This document shows positions 17,057-26,187 of a stretch of DNA of 45,454 nucleotides, one piece after another. The notes under the pieces are model-generated. The model was not told where the DNA came from, did no database searches, and saw only the letters and a list, made by a program, of their open reading frames with translations. The stretch is taken from assembly GCA_018818165.1 (NCBI GenBank), contig JAHISP010000049.1, forward strand, positions 1 to 45,454. Direction: 5' to 3'. The DNA comes from Bacteroidota bacterium (GTDB taxonomy: Bacteria > Bacteroidota > Ignavibacteria > Ignavibacteriales > Melioribacteraceae). Positions within the stretch are counted from its first letter, which is position 1. The number at the start of each line of letters is the position of its first letter. Position numbers and translations under genes: made by a program.

Positions 17057-17513
17057 TACTACATTCTATCTGTTTTTGCTGTGTTATTAAGAAGTAATAT
17101 TTATATCTAATATGGTAAAAAGAGAATTGCTCTTCACTCAAAAACTTGTATACCAACTGCCAATATCTTCTTCAACTTAAAATCCAACAATAAATGTAAT
17201 AATACTAAATTTAGTTTCATTTCTTTATAAATATATTTACCAATGGTAAGGTTTTATATTAAGTGTAGAATAAAGATTTAGCTAAACATTAAAAGAAATT
17301 TATAGTGAAAATAATTATCTTCATAAATCAAAATAAATAATTAGATAGAAAGAAAATCACGGTAATACAGAGAGAAAAAAGAGCATATAAAAAGTTGCAG
17401 GATCTGCTAGTACAATTTTATCTACATTTGATTTATCAGTAATTAGGGGAGTTATATATTTTATTATAAATTTGTAGTGCAAAAAAATAAGTTTAGATAA
17501 TAAAGGAATTATA

Positions 17514-18506
17514 TTGAAAAAGAAATTTGAAAAATACTCACAAAACTATAACAAAGAAGCTGAAAAAATAGATAAAAAATTATCAATTTTATTGGAGAAT
17601 GCAAGTCCCAAATCATTATATGAACCATGTAGTTACATTTTGCAGAGTGGAGGTAAGCACTTACGTGCATATTTAGTTCTACTTTGCACAAAGGCAGTTG
17701 GTGGAAAATTTTCACAAGCCTATAATGCTGCTTTATCAGTTGAAATATTGCACAACTTTACACTTGTGCACGATGACATAATGGATAGTGCTGAAAAACG
17801 CCGCGGTAGAGAAACACTTCATATAAAGTATGATATAAGCACAGCAATTCTTGCAGGCGATAGTTTAATAGCAGTTGCATATAAAAATTTACTAAAGGAT
17901 TGTAAAATCAATACCACTAGCATCCTAAATACATTTAATGAAAGTGTAATAGAAATATGCGAAGGGCAAAGTCTTGATAAAGAGTTTGAAATTAGAAATG
18001 ATGTTACAATTGATGAATATAAAGTAATGATTTACAAAAAAACTGCTGCTCTTATTCAAATGTGCTGTTCAATTGGTGCACAACTTGGTAATGGAACAAA
18101 ACAAGAAATAAAAGCTCTTGAAAATTACGGAAATAATCTTGGTTTAGCTTTTCAATTAAAAGACGATTTACTTGATATTATTGGAGATGTTAAGGATTTT
18201 GGGAAAAATGTTGGGGGAGATTTAGTTGAAGGCAAAAAAACATTTCTTTTTCTAAAAGCTTTAGAATTAGCAAATGGTGATGACAAAAAAGAGTTATTAA
18301 AAGTTATAGAAAATAAGGGTATTAGAAAAAGCCAAATTAACAAGTATAAAAAGCTTTATGAAAAACTTAATATACTTGAAATTACTGAGAAAGAAATTAG
18401 TAGATATACTAACTTGGCAATTAAAGCTATTAAAAATATTAAGGATTCTGAAGTTAAGGAAAATTTAATTTGGTTGGCAAATTTACTCATAAATAGAAAT
18501 AAATAA
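17514..18506 (+). CDS. Polyprenyl diphosphate synthase family protein
   Basis: All-helical trans-prenyltransferase, 330 aa. First aspartate-rich motif DDIMD at residues 87-91 (in LHNFTLVHDDIMDSAEKRRG), second motif DDLLD at 217-221 (FQLKDDLLDIIGD), plus GGKHLRAYLVLL and ILAGDSLIA. It elongates allylic diphosphates with isopentenyl diphosphate; chain length (farnesyl, geranylgeranyl or octaprenyl) cannot be fixed by eye. The start is TTG 17514, with AAAGGA 8 nt upstream. The stop overlaps the HPr start by one base, so it is co-expressed with ptsHI. Confidence 0.9.
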   Translation: MKKKFEKYSQNYNKEAEKIDKKLSILLENASPKSLYEPCSYILQSGGKHLRAYLVLLCTKAVGGKFSQAYNAALSVEILHNFTLVHDDIMDSAEKRRGRETLHIKYDISTAILAGDSLIAVAYKNLLKDCKINTTSILNTFNESVIEICEGQSLDKEFEIRNDVTIDEYKVMIYKKTAALIQMCCSIGAQLGNGTKQEIKALENYGNNLGLAFQLKDDLLDIIGDVKDFGKNVGGDLVEGKKTFLFLKALELANGDDKKELLKVIENKGIRKSQINKYKKLYEKLNILEITEKEISRYTNLAIKAIKNIKDSEVKENLIWLANLLINRNK

Positions 18507-18772
18507 TGATTGAAGAAAAAGTTGAAATTATAAATAACGCTGGTTTACATACTAGACCTGCTGCAACTATAGTAAAAATTGCTGCTCAATTTGAATCTGA
18601 ATTTTTTATAATGAAAGATGGATTTAGTATTAATGGTAAAAGTATAATTGGAGTTATGACTTTAGCGGCTGCTAAAGGTTCAATTATAAAATTAACTTTT
18701 GATGGAATTGACGAAGTGGAAATGTCAAAAGCAATATTGGAATATTTTAACAGAGGATTTGATGAATTATGA
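18506..18772 (+). CDS. ptsH: Phosphocarrier protein HPr
   Basis: 88 aa. NNAGLHTRPAATIVKIA carries the phosphorylatable His15, and NGKSIIGVMTLAA carries Ser46, the site used by HPr kinase/phosphorylase in other bacteria. Both residues are at canonical positions, so the protein can act in phosphotransfer and possibly in HprK-type regulation. It overlaps the upstream prenyltransferase by one base and enzyme I by four (ATGA). No sugar-specific EII gene is in the window. Confidence 0.95.
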   Translation: MIEEKVEIINNAGLHTRPAATIVKIAAQFESEFFIMKDGFSINGKSIIGVMTLAAAKGSIIKLTFDGIDEVEMSKAILEYFNRGFDEL

Positions 18773-20529
18773 CTGAGTTAAAAAAAGCAAATGTTTATCG
18801 TGGAATTCCTGCTGCTCCAGGTATTAGAATAGCTGAAGCCTTTTTATTTAAAAAAGATATAGAACGTGTGGTTGAAGAAGATATTTTGGATGTTGATAAA
18901 GCACTCGAAAACTTCAACGAAGCACTTGTAAAATCAAAAGATGAACTAAGTAAAGTATTTAGTTTAGCAGTTGATAAACTTGGGGAAAAACGAGCTGCAC
19001 TTTTCGAAGCTCAAATTATGATTCTAGATGATCCCATTCTAATAAAAACAATTGTTGATAGAATTATTGATGAGAAAAAAAACTCTGAATTTATTGTAAA
19101 TAGTGAATTTTTAAAATATCAAAATTTAATGTCTATGTCAGAAGAACCATACATGAAAGAAAGGTCACATGATATTGAAGATATTAAAAACAGAATTATT
19201 AGGAATATTAGAAAGAAAAAATGGAAATCGAGAATTACCGAAGAAGAAATAATTCTTGTGTCAAATTCACTTACACCAGCCGATACTGTGCTTTTTTCAA
19301 GGTTAAAAGTTACTGGTTACGTAACTAACTTTGGTGGATTAACATCACATGCAGCAATAGTTGCAAGATCTCTTAATGTACCTGCTGTTGTTGGACTTCA
19401 TGAAGCAACTGAAAACATAAATAACGGTGATAGATTAATTATTGATGGCTTCAATGGAATTGTTGTTGTAAATCCTGATGATGAACAACTAGAATTCTAC
19501 CAACGGAAATTAAAAAAACTTTCCCAGGCGGATATTGAACTTGCAAAGTTGAAAGATTTACCAGCTATAACATTAGATGGTAAAAAAATTGATATACTAG
19601 CAAATCTTGATATGAGTGAAGAACTTGAGTTAATTATACAGAATGGTGGTGAAGGTGTTGGTTTAATGCGCACAGAGCAAATATTCCAGGAGTATGATTC
19701 ATTTCCAAGTGAAGAAGAACAAACAACTGTATATTCAAATTATGCTCAAAAATTATATCCGCTTCCGTTAACAATTCGTGCCTTTGATATTGGTGGTGAT
19801 AAAGTTCTTCCTGTTGATGTTCGTGAACCAAATCCTATGTTAGGTTGGAGAGGAATAAGATTTTTGCTTGATAATAGAAGTCTTTTCAAATCGCAAGTAA
19901 GAGCTGTGCTAAAAGCAAGTATTCATAAAAACATTAAATTTATGATTCCAATGGTAGCATCCTTCAAAGAAGTGAAGTTAACAAGAGTATTATTTGATGA
20001 ATGCAAAAATGAATTAACCAACGAAGGTGTAAATTTTGATAATCATATGGAACTTGGAATTATGATTGAAGTTCCATCTGCGGCTTTAATGATAAAAGAT
20101 TTAGCTGATGAAGTCGACTTTTTTAGCATTGGGACAAACGATTTAATCCAATATATGCTTGCAGTTGATAGAGGAAATGATATTGTTTCAAACCAATACC
20201 AAGAGTTTCATCCAGCTATTATTAGAACTTTATATTTTATAATTAGTGAAGCAAAGAAATACGAAACTAAAGTTACTCTCTGTGGCGAAATGGCTGCTGA
20301 TTACATAGCACTTCCACTTTTAGTTGGTTTAGGACTTGACTCAATAAGTGTTAGCGGTTCTGTAATTCCACATGCAAAACAAATAATTCGCGCATTAAAT
20401 TATAAAGAAATTTCTGAATTAGTTGCAGTTTGTCTGAAATATAAAACTGAAAAAGAAATTCATGATGCCCTGGATAAATTTTATTTTGATAAATTCGGCG
20501 AAAGTTCAAAAGAATTTTATTCTAATTAG
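18769..20529 (+). CDS. ptsI: PTS enzyme I (phosphoenolpyruvate-protein phosphotransferase)
   Basis: 586 aa, normal length. The N-terminal HPr-binding and swivelling domain contains GGLTSHAAIVARSLNVPAVVG with active-site His194. The C-terminal PEP-binding barrel shows GGEGVGLMRTEQIF, 'AFDIGGDKVLP', 'NPMLGWRGIRF', 'FSIGTNDLIQYMLAVDRGN' and LCGEMAAD with the catalytic Cys. It transfers phosphate from PEP to HPr. It is translationally coupled to ptsH by the four-base overlap and followed 11 nt later by a small lipoprotein gene. Confidence 0.96.
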   Translation: MTELKKANVYRGIPAAPGIRIAEAFLFKKDIERVVEEDILDVDKALENFNEALVKSKDELSKVFSLAVDKLGEKRAALFEAQIMILDDPILIKTIVDRIIDEKKNSEFIVNSEFLKYQNLMSMSEEPYMKERSHDIEDIKNRIIRNIRKKKWKSRITEEEIILVSNSLTPADTVLFSRLKVTGYVTNFGGLTSHAAIVARSLNVPAVVGLHEATENINNGDRLIIDGFNGIVVVNPDDEQLEFYQRKLKKLSQADIELAKLKDLPAITLDGKKIDILANLDMSEELELIIQNGGEGVGLMRTEQIFQEYDSFPSEEEQTTVYSNYAQKLYPLPLTIRAFDIGGDKVLPVDVREPNPMLGWRGIRFLLDNRSLFKSQVRAVLKASIHKNIKFMIPMVASFKEVKLTRVLFDECKNELTNEGVNFDNHMELGIMIEVPSAALMIKDLADEVDFFSIGTNDLIQYMLAVDRGNDIVSNQYQEFHPAIIRTLYFIISEAKKYETKVTLCGEMAADYIALPLLVGLGLDSISVSGSVIPHAKQIIRALNYKEISELVAVCLKYKTEKEIHDALDKFYFDKFGESSKEFYSN

Positions 20530-20540
20530 AAGGATTTAAT

Positions 20541-20831
20541 ATGAAAAAAGAGAAATGGTTTATCATTTTAATATTATTAATTTCTGTTGTGTTTATTACA
20601 TCTTGTGTACCAGGTGGTGGTTCTAGTGGACCAGATGATCTTGCTGGCTTTTTTCTGGGCATCTGGCATGGTTGGATAGCACCAATTTCTTTAATTCTTG
20701 GATTGTTTAATCCAGAAATCCGAATTTATGAAATACAGAATTCTGGTTGGTGGTACGATTTCGGTTTTTACATGGCTATTATTAGTGGATTTGGCGGATT
20801 ATCATTCTTTAGAAAAAATAAAGATGAATAA
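20541..20831 (+). CDS. Small conserved lipoprotein/membrane protein
   Basis: 96 aa. A type II signal peptide ends in VFITSCVPGG (lipobox Cys22). The mature part has 'FFLGIWHGWIAPISLILGLF' (a hydrophobic segment), 'IRIYEIQNSGWWYDFGFYMAIISGFGG' (a second one) and a basic tail. I have seen small proteins of this pattern (IWHG...IAP...GWWYDFGF) annotated as hypothetical in diverse bacteria; no function is known to me. Last gene of the prenyltransferase-ptsHI operon, 11 nt after ptsI. Confidence 0.8.
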   Translation: MKKEKWFIILILLISVVFITSCVPGGGSSGPDDLAGFFLGIWHGWIAPISLILGLFNPEIRIYEIQNSGWWYDFGFYMAIISGFGGLSFFRKNKDE

Positions 20832-20955
20832 TATTTTAAATTGTTGAATTGTTAAAATATTACTAGTGGAAAGTCAAACTATTGAAACTAAATTGCTTCT
20901 AAAAAGTATTCATTTTTAAATGAAACTCTCCTAAAAATGTAGCAAAAAGTTGGGT

Positions 20956-20991
20956 TTTTAAGAATTACATTTTAGGATAAAATTCTTAAAA
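20956..20991. terminator. Hairpin between convergent ptsI operon and polA
   Basis: TTTTAAGAATT (20956-20966) pairs with AATTCTTAAAA (20981-20991) around a 14-nt loop. The A/T-rich ends would read as a U-run in either direction, fitting a bidirectional terminator. The stem is AT-rich and weak. Confidence 0.45.
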
Positions 20992-21017
20992 CAATTTAGC
21001 AATTATACAATAATTCC

Positions 21018-23792
21018 TTAATGAGCTTCCAACCAATTATTTCCAACACCAATTTCAACAACTACTGGCACTTTTAATAAAAATGCTTCTTCCATACTTT
21101 TTTTAATTATTGGTTTAACTATTTCAAGTTCGTCTTTGGGAACATCAAAAACCAACTCATCATGTACCTGCAATACCATTTGTGTTTTAGCACTTATTCT
21201 TTTTAACTCATTCTGAACTTTAATCATAGCTAGTTTAATCATATCAGCGGCTGTACCTTGAATTGGCATGTTTACAGCAACTCTTTCTTCAAATTGACGT
21301 AAAACTCTATTTTTACTATTTATATTTTTAAGATATCGTCTTCGTCCAAGAAGAGTTTCTGCGTATTCTTTTTCTTTAGCTTGTGCAATTGAATTATCAA
21401 TAAAATTTTTAACATTGCTGAAATTTTCAAAATATGTATCAATTATTTCTTTGCCATGAGCACGAGTAATTCCAAGTCTTGTTGAAAGACCAAAAGCTCC
21501 AATTCCGTAAAGGATTCCAAAATTTACTTCTTTTGCTTTTCTACGCATATCTGGTGTAACTTCTTCTTTAGGAATTTGGAAAACTAGTGCTGCTGTTGAA
21601 GTATGAATATCCTCACCATTGCCAAATGCTTTCATTAAAGTTTCATCTTCACAAATTGAAGCCATAATTCGCAATTCTATTTGACTATAGTCTGAACTAA
21701 GCAAAACATGATTTTTATCGCGTGGAATAAAGGCTTCACGAATTTTCTTACCTAAATCAGTTCGTATTGGAATATTCTGCAAATTGGGATTCAAGCTAGA
21801 AAGCCTACCAGTTGAAGCAACGGTTTGGCTAAATGACGTATGTACTCTTTTGGTTACTGGGTCAATTAATTTTGGAAGTGAGTCGGCATAAGTTGATTTT
21901 AACTTTGTAGCTTGGCGAAATTCAAGTAAATAATCAATAATTGGATTTGTGCCTTTTAGTGCTTCAAGTGATGAAGCATCTGTTGAAAATCCAGTTTTTG
22001 TTTTTTTATTTGAAGGAAGATTCATTTTATCAAACAAAATTACTTGTAATTGTTTTGGCGAGTTAAGATTAAATGTTTCTCCAGCAATTTCGTAGATAGC
22101 TTTTGTGTATTCCTCCATTGATTTTTTTAATAGAACACTAAAATCATTTAACGCTTTTGTATTTAGATTTATTCCCGTACGCTCCATATCTTCAAGAACT
22201 TTTACTAAAGGGAAGTCAACTTTTTCAGAAATTTCAGTTAAATTATTTTCGATAAGTAATTTTTTGAATAATTTGTATAGCCTAAAAGTTATGTCAGCAT
22301 CTTCACATGCATAGATTGAAAGTTTATCCAGTTCAACATCAAAAATTAAATTAGGGTCTTTCACTTTGCCCATAATTTCCGAAAATGAAATAGGGGAGTA
22401 TTCCAAATATTTTTTTGACAATGCATCCATTCCATGTTTTTGATCGGGATCAATAATGTAGCTAGCGAGCATCGTATCAAAATAGAAATTTTCAACATTA
22501 ATTCCATTTGTTCTTAAAACGGCAATATCATATTTCCCATTTTGGCAAACTTTTTTAATTTCTTTATTTTCAAAAATTGGTTTAAATATTTTTGTGAAGT
22601 CATCTATATTTATCCTATCACTTAAATCTCTATCAAAAAGTGTGTTGCTAATTACAAATGGATTAATTGGAATAAAAAAAGCCTCGTGTGTTTTAACTGC
22701 AAAAGAAACTCCTGCAATTTTAACATTTAGTGTATCAAGTGAATTAGTTTCTGTGTCAAAAACAAAAAGTTCAGAATTATTTAAAAGAGAGGCTAATTTT
22801 TCTGCTTCTCGTAAATCAGTAATTAATTTATATTCAACTTTATCGGCTTCATATTTAGAATCCATATTTTTCTCTTCAACCACAGAAGATACTTCTGATT
22901 CAGATGAATTGTAAATTTTATTAACTTTATTGATAAGACTTTTTAATTCCAATTCATTAAGAATATCAATTACTTTTTCAAAATTTGGAGGAGTAAATTT
23001 TGCATCTTCAAAATTGAATTCAAAAGGAACATTTGTTTCAATTGTAGCTAATTCCTTTGATAAAAAAGCGTTTTCCTTATTTGCTTCTAATTTTGCACGA
23101 ACTCCTTTTTTTTCAATCTTTTCAATATTATTGTAAATATCTTCTATATGTCCAAATTGTTGTATTAAAGGAGTAGCATTTTTTGGTCCAATACCAGCAA
23201 CACCTGGAATATCATCACTTGAATCACCAACTAAAGCAAGATAATCTATCATGAATTTTGGCTCAAAACCATATTCTTCTATTACTTTTGCTTTATCCAT
23301 TTTAACAATATCATCACCAGAACGACCTGGTTTAATAACTGTAACCTTATCGGTTACAAGTTGAACATAATCCTTATCAGGAGAAACGGCAAAGGAAATT
23401 AGTCCTTCTGACTCCGCACGCTTAACAGCGGTTCCAACTAAATCATCTGCTTCATATCTGGGCAAAATATAAAGTGGAATATTTAGTGCTTCAATTATTT
23501 CTTTTATTCTTTTAATTTGAGGAATTAAATCTTCAGGCATTTCGGTTCGGGAGGATTTATATTTATCATATCTTTCGTGCCTAAAAGTTTTTTCCTTAGA
23601 ATCGTAAGCTATTGCTAAGTAATCGGGTCGTGAATCTTGAATTATTTTGAATAATTGGTTTACAAAACCATAAACTGCTGAAGTTGGTTCACCCTTTGAA
23701 TTTTTTAAGGGATTCTTGATAAAAGCAAAATAACTTCGGTAAGCAATTGCCATTGCATCTATTATAACAAATCGTTTTTGTAGGTTTTCCAT
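21018..23792 (-). CDS. polA: DNA polymerase I
   Basis: 924 aa with all three domains. The 5'-3' nuclease (about 1-290) shows YDSKEKTFRHERYDKYK, YEADDLVG, SPDKDYVQL and GDSSDDIPGVAGIGPKNA. The 3'-5' exonuclease (about 325-510) keeps its catalytic residues: FDTET (Asp346, Glu348), CQNGKYDIAVL and YACEDADIT, so proofreading is probably active. The polymerase (about 530-924) has SSDYSQIELRIMA, RRKAKEVNFGILYGIGAFG and VLQVHDELVFD (His877-Asp878-Glu879). It replicates short gaps and removes Okazaki primers. Transcribed toward the ptsI operon. Confidence 0.97.
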   Translation of the reverse strand: MENLQKRFVIIDAMAIAYRSYFAFIKNPLKNSKGEPTSAVYGFVNQLFKIIQDSRPDYLAIAYDSKEKTFRHERYDKYKSSRTEMPEDLIPQIKRIKEIIEALNIPLYILPRYEADDLVGTAVKRAESEGLISFAVSPDKDYVQLVTDKVTVIKPGRSGDDIVKMDKAKVIEEYGFEPKFMIDYLALVGDSSDDIPGVAGIGPKNATPLIQQFGHIEDIYNNIEKIEKKGVRAKLEANKENAFLSKELATIETNVPFEFNFEDAKFTPPNFEKVIDILNELELKSLINKVNKIYNSSESEVSSVVEEKNMDSKYEADKVEYKLITDLREAEKLASLLNNSELFVFDTETNSLDTLNVKIAGVSFAVKTHEAFFIPINPFVISNTLFDRDLSDRINIDDFTKIFKPIFENKEIKKVCQNGKYDIAVLRTNGINVENFYFDTMLASYIIDPDQKHGMDALSKKYLEYSPISFSEIMGKVKDPNLIFDVELDKLSIYACEDADITFRLYKLFKKLLIENNLTEISEKVDFPLVKVLEDMERTGINLNTKALNDFSVLLKKSMEEYTKAIYEIAGETFNLNSPKQLQVILFDKMNLPSNKKTKTGFSTDASSLEALKGTNPIIDYLLEFRQATKLKSTYADSLPKLIDPVTKRVHTSFSQTVASTGRLSSLNPNLQNIPIRTDLGKKIREAFIPRDKNHVLLSSDYSQIELRIMASICEDETLMKAFGNGEDIHTSTAALVFQIPKEEVTPDMRRKAKEVNFGILYGIGAFGLSTRLGITRAHGKEIIDTYFENFSNVKNFIDNSIAQAKEKEYAETLLGRRRYLKNINSKNRVLRQFEERVAVNMPIQGTAADMIKLAMIKVQNELKRISAKTQMVLQVHDELVFDVPKDELEIVKPIIKKSMEEAFLLKVPVVVEIGVGNNWLEAH

Positions 23793-23902
23793 ATAATCTC
23801 TATCTTTAACGTTACGTTTATTCTTTAAAATGAATGTTAATCTATTTAATTATTGCGCAAATGTAAAATTTCAATAATACAATTATCAAAAAGAGAAAAA
23901 TA

Positions 23903-24931
23903 ATGAAAATTTCAAAAATGCTAATCACTTCACTTCTTGTTCTATTTTGGATGTTTCCAATATATTCACAAAGCGTTAACGACACTTTATTTATTGCTTC
24001 ATGGAATATGGAAAATTTATTTGATGCCATAGATGACCCAAATAATAATGATGAAGAATTTTTACCAAATGGCAAGAAAGAATGGACGCAAGAAAAAATT
24101 GATTCCAAGATTGAAAATCAAGCAAAAGTTATTAAGTGGATGAATAATGGAAATGGACCTGATCTTTTAGGAGTTCAAGAAGTAGAGCATAGGCAGTTAT
24201 TAGATACTCTTCTTGCAAGAAATTTCAAAAACAAAAACTATAAAATTGCATATGTTGAATCACTAGACAAACGTGGTATTGATAATGGACTAATTTACAA
24301 CGCAGATAAATTTGAAGTAATTAATATTAAACCAATTGAAGTTGAATTGCCAAGTAAATACCCAACAAGATATATTTTGGAAGTTAAATTAAAGTCTAAA
24401 TCTGGTGAAGAAATATTCGTTTTTGTAAATCATTGGCCCTCAAGAGGCGGTGGAGAAGAAAAATCGCAACCAAACAGAATTAAAGCGGCGTTAGTATTAA
24501 GAGAAGAAATAGATTTACTTTATCAAGATAATAATAATTTAAATATAGTAATTATGGGCGATTTCAATGACATGCCAAACAATCTTTCAATTGCACGTTA
24601 TTTATGGACAAGCGATTATAATTGTTCAACTATAATAGAGCCAAATAGATTATATAATTTAGCTTATCAAGATTTTACTAATGGAAATGGTAGTTATTTA
24701 TATCGTGGTAATTGGAATATGTTGGATCAGATAATTGTTTCCAGTGATGTTGTTGGTAAAGGAAATGTGAAATATATTTGTGATTCTTTTCATTTAATTA
24801 AGCCTGATTTTTTAATTCAGCAAGATGGCAAATACAAAGGCTCTGCAAAACCTACTTTTGGAGGAAAAACATATTTGGGTGGGTATAGTGATCACATACC
24901 TGTTGCAGCAAAATTTTTAATTAGTAAATAA
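23903..24931 (+). CDS. Secreted endonuclease/exonuclease/phosphatase family protein
   Basis: 342 aa with a signal peptide (residues 1-22, ending FPIYSQS) and no lipobox. EEP-fold motifs in order: ASWNMENLFD, LLGVQEVE (metal-binding Glu), FVNHWPSRGGG, IVIMGDFNDMP and the C-terminal GGYSDHIPVAA with the catalytic Asp-His. Such exported proteins are nucleases or phosphodiesterases; the substrate cannot be read from sequence. It is divergent from polA, with a 110-bp shared upstream region. Confidence 0.85.
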   Translation: MKISKMLITSLLVLFWMFPIYSQSVNDTLFIASWNMENLFDAIDDPNNNDEEFLPNGKKEWTQEKIDSKIENQAKVIKWMNNGNGPDLLGVQEVEHRQLLDTLLARNFKNKNYKIAYVESLDKRGIDNGLIYNADKFEVINIKPIEVELPSKYPTRYILEVKLKSKSGEEIFVFVNHWPSRGGGEEKSQPNRIKAALVLREEIDLLYQDNNNLNIVIMGDFNDMPNNLSIARYLWTSDYNCSTIIEPNRLYNLAYQDFTNGNGSYLYRGNWNMLDQIIVSSDVVGKGNVKYICDSFHLIKPDFLIQQDGKYKGSAKPTFGGKTYLGGYSDHIPVAAKFLISK

Positions 24932-24991
24932 ATTGACTTAAATAGGTTGTTTTAACATTTACAATAATCTAAATATAGAAATGGAATTTTA

Positions 24992-26185
24992 GTGTTACCA
25001 AATAGAAAGATTGAAGATAGAATTGATGTCCTATTAGAATATTTAACAGATTATATTTATACGGTTTCTATTGAAGATGATAAAGTAATGGATACATATC
25101 ATAGTTCCGGATGCGTTGCCGTAACTGGATATACATCAGAGGATTATGAAAATGATCCAGACCTTTGGTTAAGAATGGTTCACAAAGAAGATAAAGACCT
25201 TGTTGTAGATCAAGCAAAAAGAGCAACAGCAGGAGAAAATGTAAAACCTTTGGAACATCGTATTATTCATAAGGATGGTTATACTAGATGGGTGAAAAAT
25301 AGCATTGTTCTTTCAAAAGATAATAATGGAAAAGTTCTTTTTTACGATGGAATTATCAATGATATAACTGAGTTAAAAAATGCAGAATATTTGAATCAAG
25401 TAAAATATAGACAATTAATTCAAGCAGATAAAATGGCTTCTCTCGGAGTTCTTGTTTCTGGCATTGCTCATGAAATGAATAATCCAAATAATTTTATTTC
25501 ATTAAATGTTAAATTTTTAGAAAAAGTATGGAAGGAACTAAAACCAGTATGGAATGATTTTGCTAGTAAAAATGAAGATTATCTTATTGTAGGAATGAGT
25601 GCAAAAAAAATTGAAGAAAATATTGCACAATCTTTAGATGGAATTACAAAGGGAGCTAACCGTATTAGTAAAATAACTAGAAGCTTAACTAATTATGCAA
25701 AGAAAGATCATGGAAAACTTGATGATGATATTGATTTAAATGAAGTTGTGCAAAATGCTGTTCTTATTACAGATAATTTAATTAGAAAGTTTACTAATAA
25801 ATTTGAAGTAAATTATAATAGTGATCTCCCAATTGTAAAAGGGAATATGCAGCAACTTGAACAAGTTGTAATTAACTTAATTAATAATTCATGTCAATCC
25901 TTAGATTCAAAAGATTCTGCAATTACAATAAATCTGTATCATGATGAAAGCGATAATTATGCGGTTATTGAAGTTGCTGATGAAGGTGTAGGAATTGATA
26001 AAGTAGCTTTAAAGAAAATATTCGATCCATTTTTTACAACTAAAAGAAATTCTGGTGGAACTGGATTAGGTTTATCTATTTCATACAATATTGTTAAACA
26101 TCACGACGGTGAACTAGTTATTAAAAGTGATGTTGGAGACGGCACACATTGTTATTTAAAACTTCTAATAAATAGAAAGATGTAA
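24992..26185 (+). CDS. PAS-domain sensor histidine kinase (cytoplasmic)
   Basis: 397 aa without membrane segments. A PAS/PAC sensor domain (about 5-128, 'VTGYTSEDYENDPDLWLRMVHKEDKD', 'HRIIHKDGYTRWVKNSI') precedes the H-box GIAHEMNNPNNFI with phospho-acceptor His160. The ATPase domain follows (N box QVVINLINNSCQSL, G1 DEGVGID, F box FDPFFTT, G2 GGTGLGLSI). The start is GTG 24992 with GGA 7 nt upstream; no ATG fits. Two bases separate it from the response-regulator gene, its evident partner. The signal is unknown; the soluble PAS domain suggests an internal redox or metabolic cue. Confidence 0.92.
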   Translation: MLPNRKIEDRIDVLLEYLTDYIYTVSIEDDKVMDTYHSSGCVAVTGYTSEDYENDPDLWLRMVHKEDKDLVVDQAKRATAGENVKPLEHRIIHKDGYTRWVKNSIVLSKDNNGKVLFYDGIINDITELKNAEYLNQVKYRQLIQADKMASLGVLVSGIAHEMNNPNNFISLNVKFLEKVWKELKPVWNDFASKNEDYLIVGMSAKKIEENIAQSLDGITKGANRISKITRSLTNYAKKDHGKLDDDIDLNEVVQNAVLITDNLIRKFTNKFEVNYNSDLPIVKGNMQQLEQVVINLINNSCQSLDSKDSAITINLYHDESDNYAVIEVADEGVGIDKVALKKIFDPFFTTKRNSGGTGLGLSISYNIVKHHDGELVIKSDVGDGTHCYLKLLINRKM

Positions 26186-26187
26186 TT

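Larger units (their letters stand above)
16225..17513. other. 1.29-kb region without a confident gene
   Basis: Between pabBC and the polyprenyl synthetase gene there is no ORF with convincing homology. It contains a small hairpin (16251-16265, no U-run), a REP-like palindrome (16314-16435), a second palindrome (16503-16528), repeat-like debris to about 16640, a sigma-54-like site and a 51-codon ORF (16858-17056). About 450 further bases of AT-rich DNA follow, in which I see only the TTG start signal of the next gene. A decaying repeat-rich spacer is the simplest reading. Confidence 0.6.
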
